A stretch of 64,000 bases of DNA, from NCBI GenBank assembly GCA_021030915.1, contig JAGEMR010000010.1, forward strand, positions 186,001-250,000, read 5' to 3'. The position numbers and the translations under genes were made by a program. Of this stretch, positions 10,171 to 21,670 are shown in pieces. The stretch comes from Astrothelium macrocarpum (Eukaryota > Ascomycota > Dothideomycetes > Trypetheliales > Trypetheliaceae). The notes under the pieces were generated by a model, which worked only from the letters and a program-made list of their open reading frames with translations, was not told the DNA's origin and searched no databases. Numbering within the stretch: the stretch's first letter is position 1; each line of letters starts with the position of its first letter.

Positions 10171-11915
10171 ATGGACGCTTTCACCTCTTCGTTTCTTCTC
10201 CTGTCGCTTCTCATCTTCACTCCGCTCTCGTTTCTTACCATACCTTTTACCGTTTCACGATACGGACGAGTGGTAGGCTGGTATATTCGGAAAAAGACTG
10301 CGCCAAGAAGAGAGTTGTTGCTGTCGAGGGCAGAAGCAGAGGAAAAGGAGCATCGTCCCCAGAACTTCGCCAATGGCGACGAGGAATGGGAGAAAATTGA
10401 GAACTATACAACAGGTTCGAGCACTGGTGGAGACAAAGGATCGAAGCAGTGGTCTGGGGTCATAGGGTTTTTTCATCCGTTTTGGTTTGTGTTCAATCTC
10501 TCCGGCTTTCGTCGGTCCTCCATATTAAGCTCGAATCTAGCAACGCCGGCGGTGGTGGCGAACGCGTTTTATGGGCTGCCATCCGCGCAACCCAACGGCG
10601 ATGGCCTGGCGCCCTTTGTGTAGTCTATACTGGCGACCATGATGTCGACAAGAACCAAATCATTGAGCGCGTGCGCAATCGCTTTAACATTCATCTCCAC
10701 CCTCCAAAAATCCAATTCCTATATCTGTCAACGCGCCGCTTCGTTCTCGCTTCAACTTGGCCACAATTCACGCTGCTTGGCCAAAGCTTTGGAAGCTTGA
10801 TATTGGCCTACGATGCATTTAACTTACTAGTTGCGGACATATTCATTGACACCATGGGTTATGCCTTCGCCTTGGGCCTCTCGAAGTTCTTATTTCCAGA
10901 TATACCGACGGGCGCTTACGTACATTATCCAACAATCTCAACAGATATGCTTGGGTCTCTTGACGACGATGGGCAAGGTGTAAATGCTGGCCAAGGAAAA
11001 GGGTGGAGGGGTGCTGCAAAGAGACTATACTGGAACGTGTTCGCGTGGCTGTATAGCTTCATGGGAGGTCAAGTAGATGTGGTCATGACCAACTCTACCT
11101 GGACACAAGGACATATTCAGAAGCTGTGGGGCCCACGGAGGCTGAAAAGACGCAAAATGTTTGAGGCTGAAGCCGTCTTTCCACCTGTTGCGGTCGAGGA
11201 GCTGGAGCAAGCGATTGATGTGAGCGCGCAAAGCGAGCAAAAGAGAGGAAAGTACTTGCTGTATATCGCCCAATTTCGGCCAGAGAAGAACCATCACGTT
11301 ATTCTCGATGCATTCGCAAAGTTTCTGCATGATGACCAGAACTCATTTCGGGAGAAACCTAAGCTTATCCTAGTTGGTTCGGTTCGTGACAGTGACGATG
11401 CGACAAGAGTGTACAAGCTCCGGCTTTTGGCTCATGAGCTAAAAATCAAGGACAGTGTTGAATTCATCTGCGATGCATCATGGCCTCAGGTTCTGGACTG
11501 GCTCCGTCGCAGCTGGGTTGGTGTAAATGGAATGTGGAATGAGCACTTTGGCATCGGTGTTGTCGAGTATCAAGCAGCTGGCCTCATTAGCGTAGTGAAC
11601 GCGAGTGGCGGTCCGAAAATTGATATTGTCATTGATATTGACGGAAAGCCCACTGGTACGTAAGACATGGCCTTCTGTATGCAGCTACTGATATTGTGGT
11701 TCCAAGGATTCCATGCCACAACGGCCGAAGAATTTGCTGCAGCCTTTGCCAAAGCTCTAGCCCTGGATCCAGATGAAACTTTAGCAATGAGACTACGTGC
11801 AAGAGCGAGCGCGAAGCGATTCACCGAAGATGCCTTTGCAGAAAGATGGTTAAAGCACATGACGCGCTTAATACAGCTACACCAAGACAGCCACCCGTCA
11901 AGTAAAACGAAATGA
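10171..11915 (+). CDS. ALG11: ALG11, GDP-Man:Man3GlcNAc2-PP-dolichol alpha-1,2-mannosyltransferase
   Basis: Adds the fourth and fifth mannoses to the dolichol-linked N-glycan precursor on the cytosolic face of the ER. Exons 10171..10484, 10541..11655 and 11707..11915 give 545 aa, almost the yeast length. An N-terminal membrane helix (about residues 5-28) is followed by the glycine-rich loop FFHPFCNAGGGGERVLW, whose Cys codon is made by splicing, then YVHYPTIS and the GT4-type C-terminal domain (YIAQFRPEKNHH; MWNEHFGIGVVEYQAAG). Introns are 56 and 51 nt; the second joins KPTG to FHATTAEEF. Confidence 0.95.
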
Positions 11916-13071
11916 AATGTGTTCATGTGTCAGAATCTATGACTTGTGAACCCATTAGTATCTTACAGCTCATCTGTTCCATCTTAAGGTTTGTATAATT
12001 GTTTGAAGTATCAGAGCATTATCCAACAAGATGTAGGCCTTACTTGCTCAACTAGAGCAATAAGAAGATTCTTGAAGCTGCTTGGGTGATACATATTTGA
12101 CGAGCAGTCATGAGTGAAACTTTCCTTATTAGATTCGACAGAAAGATGCCTTCTACACTACAAGCTAACCGATCATACTGGCTTGCGGATGCAATATATA
12201 GATAGATCGACCTGGGAGACAACCTTGGATCTTTCAGCCTTTTTGCGTGGATGGAACACCAGTTGGAGTACAAATGGTGTGGCTAGCATTAGTCGAAAGA
12301 CACGGAAATGGAGCTTCTAAGGGTCAATCTCAACGCTGTACATCAATGGCGTACGCACATCAAGTTCACTGGGCTCTACTAGAAGCGAACAGCCTGAGGT
12401 CCAAGAGCCAAGTACGAGGCAGGGGAGGATCTTGTTTTGTACAGTGAGAAAACAAAGTTCAGCGGACATATTGACAGTAACCATTGGGACCTAGTCAGAA
12501 ATGTTATCAGTATGATGAGTACATGAGAAATTTTAGAGAATTACCGTTCAATCGTCAGCGCAAATAAAGATACTAACTGGAGATTGTCATACAATAGTAA
12601 CAAGCAATTAGTGAGTTTTGTTCCCTACTTGGAAATTTACACCGAAGATTATCACAAATTAGGGGACCCTCGCGGTGCGTCCATCATGAACTCATTGGTT
12701 CGAAATGACCATCAGGTCTTAAGCAGATTTGGCGACCACCAGTTCATTGTATTTGCAAGCAGTAAGAGCCTCCATGTCTTGTGCTCCATGCATTTGAAAA
12801 TGCGATGTGGAAAGAAAATTGATCTATCCGCCCCCTTGGTTTAGCGATACGGTCAAGAAACAATTTGCCACCATGCTAAGTAAGTCTCTCATTGACCATG
12901 CCCCAAAACTTTTCGTGCGCCTGGAAAAATGCCTGTTTTCCCTATGCTTGGACGTTCCCAAGTGCCAAAGTCGTATTTTCTGTCCAACTGGTAAAACCCA
13001 AACAAACAAGAAAATGATGGCATTGATTTGAATAAAAAGAACACCGGAGCTTGGTCGTATATCATGGGATT
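11916..13071. other. Intergenic, no gene recognised
   Basis: About 1.15 kb, AT-leaning. Only short unsupported ORFs on both strands. It lies between the 3' ends of ALG11 and the SIW14-like gene. Confidence 0.5.
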
Positions 13072-14319
13072 TCAAGCCTGCATTTTTGATGCTAGTCTCC
13101 CATGCGTGATGGGACTCACACTGGGCATATCTGGGACTTGTGGAGTTTCAATCCAGCGCTCGTGGGCTGCAATCCAAGCTAAGGCTCCAGAGTCGTAATT
13201 TTGGATATAAACTTCGTCTAGAGGACGTGCCTTGGGGTCGGCATACGTATGGTATTCGGTGACAGCATTTGCAGCGTCTGCTCCGACAAGACGGCGGAAA
13301 CAGGCAACCACGCAGCCGGTCCGGTGCTTTCATCATACAGTCAGTCAGATCTGGTCAGAGACGAATAGATTGGAACAATGGGCCTCTGAAAAAAAAAGAC
13401 ATACCCTGCCTTGATTACAATGAATTAGGATAGGGTGATTGGCACGACGAAGCATGATGGCAAGAGCCGAATTGAAGTCGCACAAGGGCGTAGTCGGCTT
13501 GCCTTCCTTGTTTGGCAAAATCGGGATTTGGAGGTGCTGGATATTGTTTTCCTGCATCCATTTGGCGTGAATTGGTGATGGCTCCTCTGGAACTAGAGTC
13601 CTTTATAAACAGTCAACAGGTCTTTTCCGGCAAATGCTTGTAGATAAACTGATTCTACTTACAAGATGGTCTTAAGATTTAGAGTCTGAAGGAACGCTTG
13701 GTTCTCTTTCTGAGGAAAACCACTACGAAAAATGCGGCCAGGAACCACAACGCCGTAATTCGGTGGAGGAGCCATCGACTTCATACAAGGCGCGGGCTGA
13801 GAGATCGTGTGGCAGTTGCGCGGAGAGGGGGCAGCTACCATGTATTTAGCTTGTTGTCAGACCATTTTCAGACAAAGTCGCCAACGAACTTGCAGGAGAT
13901 CCAGAGCTTGTCTGCGAAACGGTCGTTGTTGACTCAACATCTATGACACTCTCGGAAGAGGATGCGCTATCTTTTGCAGATACAGCTTCGTCTGAGTTTT
14001 CTGAACGCAAGCCGTAATTATAGTCTTGGATTGCTGTAGGTTGTTCGGTGATCGAATCATAATGAGTGGGGAGCGACCGTTCCATAGAATCTTCGCGGAA
14101 TTCAGGATCGCTAATCAAAAAGCTATCGCGATGTCGCCAGCAATATTCCTCTGCACTGTGTAGTCTCAACAACGTCCCAAATGCCAAACTCTCGAGGGTG
14201 GGCGGGGACATAAGATCAGAGGAAAAGCAATGTCCCTGAATGAAGTTCGATGAATTTTTGATTAGGTCGGTTTGTTTAGGCCACAACGAGGCAAAGCCTG
14301 GGATTATTGTCAGATCCAT
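13072..14319 (-). CDS. SIW14/OCA-type atypical dual-specificity phosphatase
   Basis: Member of the fungal/plant PFA-DSP family (yeast Siw14, Oca1); Siw14 is known as an inositol-pyrophosphate phosphatase. Core exons complement(13663..13834), (13405..13600) and (13072..13326) encode NYGVVVPGRIFRSGFP, then LKTILTLVPEEP, then the P-loop HCNQGRHRTG, completed across a 78-nt intron, and a C-terminal helical part (EYHTYADPKARPLDEVYI). A first exon complement(13890..14319) joins in phase through a 55-nt intron (GTTCGT ... GCTAAAT ... TAG) and adds a Ser/Thr-rich N-terminus, for 350 aa in all. The start at 14319 (CAAAATGG context) is provisional; downstream ATGs are possible, and an ATG at 13841 would give only the core. 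Confidence 0.85.
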
Positions 14320-14811
14320 TTTGATTTTGCCTGTGAACCAAAGGACGAGCTGGACTCTGTTCTGGCTGGCTTACTTCGCGGGCTACCGGGAATGCAGTAA
14401 CCACATTTTGGTTGGATTTAATTGGGCTTTTCCAAATTGAGGGTCCTCATGGCGACGAAGGCAGAAATTTGAGGACTTCATGCAGACGAAATATGGGTAG
14501 TTGTGAGCGAGTGCAATGGGTCGAGCATTGAACCAGTGGTACAAGGAAAGCGATGTTGCGTGGGCAAATCAGGTACTCGACCCATGAAACGGATCTCAGG
14601 TACGTCACGTGTAGCCACTCCCGTACTCCGGATTAAGTTCAGGTGTAGGGCTGAAACTGACGCATCAGGATCCGCCCACATGCACCTTACCTATCCGGGT
14701 ACATGTTTTCTACGCTCGAGTTTATCGATGCATATACAAGTTTGGGTTACACGACATTGTACCGATTGCGAGTATGTGTAAAGCGTGCTGTTCGGGATTG
14801 TAGAATTGGCT
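14320..14811. other. Spacer between the two phosphatase genes
   Basis: About 490 nt: promoter of the SIW14-like gene and 3' region of YVH1. Nothing else seen. Confidence 0.5.
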
Positions 14812-16356
14812 CTACAAATTTCCCTGGCCTCTCCCTAAGGTACGAGGACTGCCACCTGGCGGCATCCGTATCCCCATTCCTCCTTCTATACTTGTCGTTG
14901 ACCTCGTTTCATCTACTCGACTTTTTGCGATGCTAATGCCCGGAACGAGCCATTGACCACAGCTGCACTGCATACCGTGCCAGGCATACTTTCCCACATT
15001 CGTTTTGCACTTTGGACATTCTAGTCGACCGTCCAATTTGCCCTGTTCTAGCTCAGGCCGCATCCAGGAGAGAGGATCTAGGAAGTAGTGCGCACAGGAT
15101 TGGCCCTTTACGAATGTTTCTGACGGTTCAATGTCGTTTCCAGCTTGGGTTTGCTTCTGCTTGTGGTCGATAACGAATTGTGATGTCGCAAGCTGCCGTC
15201 TAATCTTTGTAAGCGCTGTCGCGGATCAAATATTAGACATTGCCTTACCTGCACTTTCGACATCTTAACGAGAAGTCTTGAGAGGCCTTTCCATCGGACA
15301 CATGCTCATCCTCAAAACGTATCTTGTCTGCATCAGGAGCCTGTCCACATTCGCGGCTCAGGTCCACCTCTCGTTGGTACAGCCACCGTTGGTAACTTGG
15401 CTGTGCTTCAACGTCTTGTGGCACGTTCATCTGGTAGTACAGCTCAAGCTGCTTCATGAATCCTGCGTTTGGCTCACATATTGGTCGACTTTCCTGTAAT
15501 TGAGATAGTGCTTCGGAGGGCGTCATGTGGGACTTATGTATCATGTAAGCCACGACACATGCAGCAGAACGTGATTTGCCCATTGCACTAGATTAGATCA
15601 TAACAATACGTAAGACAAATGATCTTCCAGGGAACAAGGCAGCGTTGAAACATAAAAGGACATGCAACATGTTTCATGGATTCTATCAAGTAAGTGCAGA
15701 ATGCCTCGTCCAATCAACCACTAGAAAATTGCTTGAGGAATTTGTTTAGGTGCCTTACTATGACCGAAATACGAAATAGAGTTTAAGTAAATGCTCAAGC
15801 TAGCAGGATGTCGAGATTGCGAGCAGCGCTTCCCAAACAGCAGTCTTTGCAGAAATGACGGGGATCTCATGGAAGCTTCAGTGATTTGGCCTATTTGAGG
15901 ACCTTGTCTCCAGATTGGCGAGCTGCAGGAAACGCAAAACAATGTCGGATTTTCATTTCGCGACGAGTAGAGAAGATTACTGTACCTACCAATGAACCAG
16001 AACACCTCCTCCACTGTCCAGGCCATCTTGAATGAAACTATTGGTCGCCGGGAAATGCTCCAATATGTTTTCGTCGTCCGTATCGTCTATGGGGACAATC
16101 TTATGGCGATATGAGCTAAACAAATTATCGTCAACGTCCAGTCGCAGCACGGATAAAACGTGTGTAATATTGGCATTTCGGAGGGCCTCTTTTCGGCGCA
16201 TAGAAAAAATTCTGCTTGGGCGGTTAGCAGATACACAGGAACGTGACGATTGCATGGGGTGTGAAGATCCCCCCATCGAATAACAGCAATGACGGACCCG
16301 CCGATGTACAGGCCCTGCACGCCCGGTACTTTATCGAATAGTGCCATTAGAGGCAC
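14812..16356 (-). CDS. YVH1: YVH1, dual-specificity phosphatase with C-terminal zinc domain
   Basis: Yvh1/DUSP12 orthologue. In yeast it releases Mrt4 from pre-60S ribosomes through its zinc domain. Exons complement(16298..16356), (15990..16211), (15249..15587) and (14812..15199) give 335 aa. Order: PGVQGLYIGG, ITHVLSVLRLDV, the phosphatase loop HCAMGKSRSA, then two Cys pairs (RCRKCRR and CPKC...CSCGQW) forming the zinc-binding domain, with GISIAKSRVDE downstream. Introns are 86 nt (GCTAAC branch), 402 nt and 49 nt. The 402-nt intron splits the catalytic Cys codon TG|T and is far longer than its neighbours. The start could be the first or second Met (16356 or 16347). Confidence 0.93.
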
Positions 16357-16896
16357 TGTTTAGGGATGATTGACATAGAAAAGCCAACATGAAAATCAAA
16401 TCCTAGTTGGATGCGCGCGGATTCAATTTCAGCCGAGGACCCTCGGTATCGCATGCCCTTCGTGCCTTCCCGCCAGCAGATACGGCGAGACTTGCGAGAC
16501 CCAGATAGCAGATCTTCACTGCACAACGCGTGATCCCCCCCTTTCGAGCGCAGAAGTACCTTCAACAAAGACTCGGCCAAGCGGAGACTCACAAGGGTTC
16601 GTACACTTCATTTGCTACATCCAGATTGTGATATTAAAAAACGAATTTTGACTACCCTGCACTTATGATCTCTGTGCTGCGCGTTCGAAAACTCTGCACT
16701 GTCCTCCTCGAACTTGGTACTATTGAGCCTATCGGAAACGAATCTGTGCTTAAAACGTCCACCAATTCGGAAGTCAAGGACTGGCATTACGTGTCGAGCG
16801 TGTAAATCTCAGCGTACGTAATCAGATGCTTGAATCGTTTTCGTTGCGAATCTGTGAAACAAATGTCCACTTCAATGATCTTGATGATCGTCTCGT
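16357..16896. other. Upstream region of YVH1
   Basis: About 540 nt, no supported gene. A minus-strand ORF running into 16347 is read as 5' leader or chance. Confidence 0.45.
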
Positions 16897-17335
16897 TTAG
16901 CCCTTCATGACGCACGTCCCTGCTCGGTTGATGCGACAACTTTTTGCAAAACCGTCTTCATCAAATGGGGACTGGCGATGGTGGTTGAGACGTGATGCTT
17001 CTATTCCTGGGATGGGGAGTACATCACGTTGCAGGGCTTTTATACCAAAGGACTCATGAACGGACATGGGTATATGAGTATCATTGTTGTCCAACTTTGG
17101 GGATTCTTGCCTCCGGGATTCTACTTTTGGAGTGGTTTGGGGCCGCTCTAAATGCTGTTTGTTATTTGGTGGAAATAGTATTCGTGGAAGTTCTAGTCAT
17201 GCCTTGTCGAAGCCGGAAGTAGCCTCTGCTACTCCATCCCCTATAGATTGAAGACTCACCTTCTGCTTCGACAAATCCGAGACATGCAGAAAGTATTATG
17301 AACAATACAAGCTTAAAATGGTCCCGTGCTGTCAT
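16897..17335 (-). CDS. Candidate small secreted protein (two exons), unnamed
   Basis: Not recognised. Exons complement(17260..17335) and (16897..17147) encode 108 aa. The first exon is nearly all signal peptide (Met, basic residues, a hydrophobic run LVLFIILSACLGFVEA). The 112-nt intron starts GTGAGT and ends TTTAG, and the join is in phase, giving EERPQTTPK. The mature part is about 83 aa, charged and Pro-rich near its start, with a dibasic RR and two Cys close to the C-terminus (SCRINRAGTC). The call rests on signal peptide plus splice phase. A weak point is that another same-strand candidate ends only 13 nt upstream, so one of the two models may be wrong. Confidence 0.4.
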
Positions 17336-17348
17336 AAGCTCAACCAGG

Positions 17349-17804
17349 TTACTCCTCGACTGACAGGACTCGTTTTCCTTCCTGATATGCCTTTGTCTTC
17401 TCCATCTTGACATGAGTCGTATCCAGGAGACCTTTGTTATCCCCTGTTTCCGCCCAATGCTGGACAAAGTCTTGGCTGAGCCCTAACATTGGCTCGTGCA
17501 CATAAGCGTGATTCTTGAAAGGGAGGGTTAGTGGAAAACATGACAAAGTACAAACTCGCCGGCTAATTTGCCGTCTTTAGGTCGATTTAGAGTTGGTACG
17601 CTAAAACATCAGGTCAAACAGCGCACTCGGCAAAGGCTCGAATGCCAATTTGGGGCCAAGCAGGATCTGACGGGAAGGATTTGGCGAAATTGAGAGAGCT
17701 TGTGTTTACCTGCTAGTGGACAATATCGAGTAGCGTTCCAATGCATTGGATAAGGCTGACAGTGTGGTTTCCGCCGCAATTTGACAAGCCCAGCCTACGC
17801 CCAT
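17349..17804 (-). CDS. Candidate three-exon small protein, unnamed
   Basis: Not recognised. Exons complement(17710..17804), (17552..17600) and (17349..17513) join in phase without stops to give 102 aa. It begins MGVGWACQIAAETTL, passes through VPTLNRPKDGKLAGEF and ends in a hydrophilic part with HEPMLGLSQDFVQHW and a Lys-rich tail. Introns are 109 nt (GTAAAC ... TTTTAG) and only 38 nt (GTACTT ... CACTAAC ... CAAG), the latter below the usual fungal minimum. Within the first intron another frame also reads plausibly (QILLGPKLAFEPLPS), so the model may be incomplete or the gene decayed. Confidence 0.3.
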
Positions 17805-19383
17805 GCGGACACATCAATGTGTCGTGTCCCTCCACTTAGTTAGCCTGATCTGTGCTAAGTGGACAGTTGAGCGAATCGCCCCTCAGCCATACTGCAGAGA
17901 TCCCAACGAAGCTTTCATCTACTTCCCGCATTGCAGGAAATCCCACGAGGGCTCGCAGTAGGCCATTTGGCCTGTGCTATCATTTCATCAACGCGGCGAT
18001 CGTGAGCCAACGTGAGGAGCATGTCGCTTCTGCCCTAACTGGGTAAAAACTGGAAGCAGCAGCAGTGGCAGAATAAGCGGTATGCTAGCAATCGGCTCCT
18101 CCAAGCTAATAGTAGCCGTGATTATCGGGGCTCCACCGTAGGAGCCGTACCGTGACCTGATGCTGTCTGCCCTGAAACTCGGCGCTGCAGGCTGCACTGC
18201 TACTGCGGATTCCAGCAAACGGCCGGTCAGACACTACACGGCGCATGCCCCGTGTCCAGGCGTCCGCTTTGTTCGTGACGGCGGGACCGGAGTCGCGCAG
18301 CGGGCTCGCAACTGTGAGCACATGTATGTCAGACTGGGGCTTGAGGGAGAGAGGAAGGTCATTGCTGGACAACGACTGGCGGGACGGCGAGAGGACGACC
18401 AGCCGGACGGTGCTCGATAAAAAGCACCAAGGCTGCAGGCCAGGATGGGCGATGCCCCTGCCTTGCTGCAGACAAAGCTGTAGCAGTCCAGTGTCTTGTC
18501 CTGTTATATGCGCCGATGAGCCTATCTGGTGAGGGCTGATCCCGTCAACGGCCTTGACAGGGCTCTGCAAGCCCCTCTGGCAATCGAAGGCATCATTTAC
18601 CTAAGTACGAATCCCCGCCCGGACGCATCATTTTTCAACTCGTTTGTTTGGCTGCATTTCATGCTCCGCCGGGCCTCGTACGACTCAAGTGTGGTCCAGT
18701 AGAGAGGTACACTATACCAGCTGCAGCCACTTGCTCTGCGACTCGACTCGCTCGATCTTTGTTTTCCCTCTCATCGTTCACGTCGCTCGATTGTGGGGCG
18801 CCACCTCGTCCGTCGTGCTTGTGAACGGCCTCCCTTGCTGAATTGGCTTCTATAAGGCAGTGCAGCTGCCCCCCCCTCTCTAGCTGGCCATCTGGCAGCA
18901 GCGGTCCAGACTGGTCGCGCACTGAGCAAACCTTCCACAGAACTGTCCTCGCCCGCGAGCCGACCCGGCGCCTTGTGGAATCTGGGCATGCAGGTTATCA
19001 GAGCCGGCACCTCCAGTCCATGATCCTTTCCAAATTTTCGTGAGTAGATGCTACGTCTACTGCTGCGGCGAGCGACCGTTCCTGTCTAGATCTGAGACAT
19101 TCTGATCGGTGAAAGGTGTCGTAGGGCTGAAGCTTTGCGGATTCGCCAGCAACCCTTCCCCGCCAAACCTCTGCTGGTGTCTTCACACCCAATCATCTCC
19201 CAGATATAAAAACCTTTTCACCACCCCCCCTAACCGCGCCCACCGTGTAACGGTAACTTCCCTTCGCGGCTGACGGTGCTACTCAGCTCCACTGTTCACG
19301 GCTGCCGCCAAGCGTCTTTGCCAATCGCCACCTGTGGCGTGGTGCCACACACTCTCAGCTGCCAGAACACCACATTGGACCAT
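17805..19383. other. Long upstream region of the C2H2 gene
   Basis: About 1.6 kb, GC-rich in the middle, with many short ORFs that look like chance. The last 200 nt are pyrimidine-rich and probably contain the promoter and leader of the gene at 19384. Confidence 0.5.
19205..19212 (+). promoter_or_regulatory. TATA-like box upstream of the C2H2 regulator
   Basis: TATAAAAA about 180 nt before the ATG at 19384, followed by a C/T-rich stretch typical of fungal promoters. Confidence 0.45.
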
Positions 19384-21670
19384 ATGGATTTCTCGTACGC
19401 TGGAGCAGCACCTTCCATCCGGGTTTACGACTCGAATCCTCATATTGATCGGTACGCTATACCAAGACGCGCCTCCTATGTGTCCTCTCGGTCCTCGGCC
19501 ACTTCCTCGCCAATGTCTATACCTAATGCCCGCGAGTCACCGCCTCCACCGCTTCCGCCGCCTCGACATATTACTGAGCTAGCAAATGGCCGTGATCCAG
19601 GATGGCAGTGGGGAAACAGCCTTAGTATCGGCCGTAATCAGCTTAGTGAAGTCAAGCCAGGATCAAGTCTGCTGGGTTACTGGCCGAAGAGACTAGAAAA
19701 ACCTGTTCAAGATGAAGAACAAAGTGCACTCGAGTTTGCGAGAAGAGGTAGCTCAACGTCAACAATCAAGGTCGAATATGACGCAGACGTGCCTATGGGT
19801 GAAGGCGATGGCAGTGGCAGTTCAGGGGGCCTTGATTATAGGTTGGTCATTCCAATGAACCCACCTTCCTAATTTTTAATCCTTGGCTTTTTTTTTCTCT
19901 TTCTAATTTATTTGGGAGAGAGTTTGTTTGTTTGTTTTTTTTTGTGCTTTTTTAAAAAAAAATACTCCCTTTTTTAAAAAAGAGGAGAACAGAGAATTAT
20001 GGCAGAGGTGCACATCTAAGAACAATCGAACCGTTGGTGATATCGGTGTTGTTGCAAAAATTAACACTAATGTTTTTGGCGACTGCAGTTCTCGCAGCGA
20101 TTATGACAAGCAACTACTATCCAAAATTGGCGGACCGAACACATCTAAAAGGCCTGGAAATCCGCTTTCGCTTTCTACAAATTCACAGGATGCACCGCTG
20201 AGCCAAAGCCCAACAATTGTCTCTGAGCGACGACAGACGGGCGGCGAGTCGACTCTATCGCGGTGGTCAAGTATTTCTTCATCCGGGCCAACTTCGCCCG
20301 AAAGCAGGCGGGCTCAACGGCTTGGTAGCGCATCAACCATCGGGACCACAGACGAGACGGCTTCACACCGTGGCAGCTATGACCATAGCGTTTTCTCCGA
20401 CCATGATTTTCCAATGGATGATAGCGGTATGAAAGACTTGAACATCAATGATCGCAGTCCATCTTTGACCGAGGATTTGGTCATGGCACCAAAAGCGGGG
20501 CAGAAGCGTAGGGCAGATTCACCGCAACGCGGACCTCCTCGTGAAGAACGATCTTCCACAAGTAGCAACGCTGGTATGAGCGATCTTTTCCGCCGTCGCC
20601 CTGTCCAGCCGCTCCACCTCACACGCAACTCGCCCGGTACTCGATTTCACACACACCAAGGATCAGTGTCATCAACATCATCGCTGGGGCCGCGGAACAG
20701 CTCGTTCGCTTCATCCTACGGCTTATCTGTTGCAAGCAGCGCTACGAGTTACTCCTCCGAACGTTTAGATCGATTTTCGCCTGGCGCTTTGTCCCCTTCA
20801 GCTGATCCTGATCTGGGTCCTACGTCGCCTTACGGTACAAGTAGATCGCTGAACCCGAGTCCTCGGGGCTCACTTTCTGCAACCCACCAGCAGCTTGCGA
20901 TATCCGAAACTGCGCCAACGCAACGAAGTGGGGCTCCCTGCAGCGATGGTCAGTCAAACTCACGACAGGGCGGATTGGGTAAGACGACAAGTATGTTCAT
21001 TTGCGAGTGCTGTCCGAAGAAACCGAAAAAGTTTGAAACTGCAGAAGAACTCCGGTAGGTAGCGTGAAATTGTATGGCTGTCGTTCCAAACTTGTTTTAC
21101 TGACAGCGTCATAGGCTCCACACCATGGAAAAGCAGTACACTTGTGCTTTCTGCCCCAATAGGTTTAAGAACAAAAACGAAGCCGAACGGCACCAGAATT
21201 CCCTGCATTTGCGAAAACACTCTTGGTCATGCAACGCACTCACAGGACCCGAGGCTGCCTTCACTCCGGGCACCAATACGGCATCAGCCGCAGACGTATG
21301 CGGCTACTGCGGAGAAGAATTTCCCACACCGCCAGACTGGTCGGTACGCACGGATCATCTAAATCGCGTGCACAAATATCTCGAATGTAATCAAAACAAG
21401 AAATTTTACCGCGCCGACCATTTTCGACAGCATCTCAAACATAGTCACGCGGGTACGAGCGGCAAGTGGACAAACATGCTAGAGAACGCGTGCATGAGAG
21501 ATGAACCGCTTTCCAAGGAGCACATACCATCCGTCAGCTCAGTCAGCAGCAGTGTCGCGGGTGCCAGTACTGCTGGAAGCGCGGCCGGTTTCATGGCTCC
21601 ACCGGCAACAATGACGGTGCCGGGCGCACCGAAACACGAGGTCATTAATGAATCGCATGAGGAATCATAA
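19384..21670 (+). CDS. C2H2 zinc-finger transcription factor, unnamed
   Basis: 659-aa nuclear regulator. Exons 19384..19841, 20089..21054 and 21115..21670. The first 440 residues are Ser/Pro-rich and disordered. A C-terminal Cys/His region follows: CECCPKKPKKFETAEELRLH, then CAFCPNRFKNKNEAERHQNSLH, then a degenerate pair around CGYCGEEFP with DHLNRVH and FRQHLKHSH. The second intron (60 nt) has a TACTGAC branch and falls inside the first finger. The first intron is 247 nt, low-complexity, with a CACTAAT branch near its end; if retained, the protein would stop after about 160 residues. An upstream in-frame ATG exists, but MDFSYAG is the better start. Target genes are unknown. Confidence 0.85.
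19842..20088 (+). other. Low-complexity T/A-rich intron with palindrome
   Basis: First intron of the C2H2 gene. It has long T runs, GTTT repeats and two A/T tracts, including CTTTTTTAAAAAAG near 19970, a perfect palindrome. Much longer than other introns here. Confidence 0.6.

Noticed and set aside
12690..12710. GGTTCGAAATG, resembling a tRNA B-box
   Set aside because: No A-box, no cloverleaf and no matching acceptor stem nearby.
16347..16592. Minus-strand ORF upstream of YVH1 as an extra first exon
   Set aside because: It ends in a stop near the YVH1 start in a different frame, and YVH1 already begins close to its family N-terminus.
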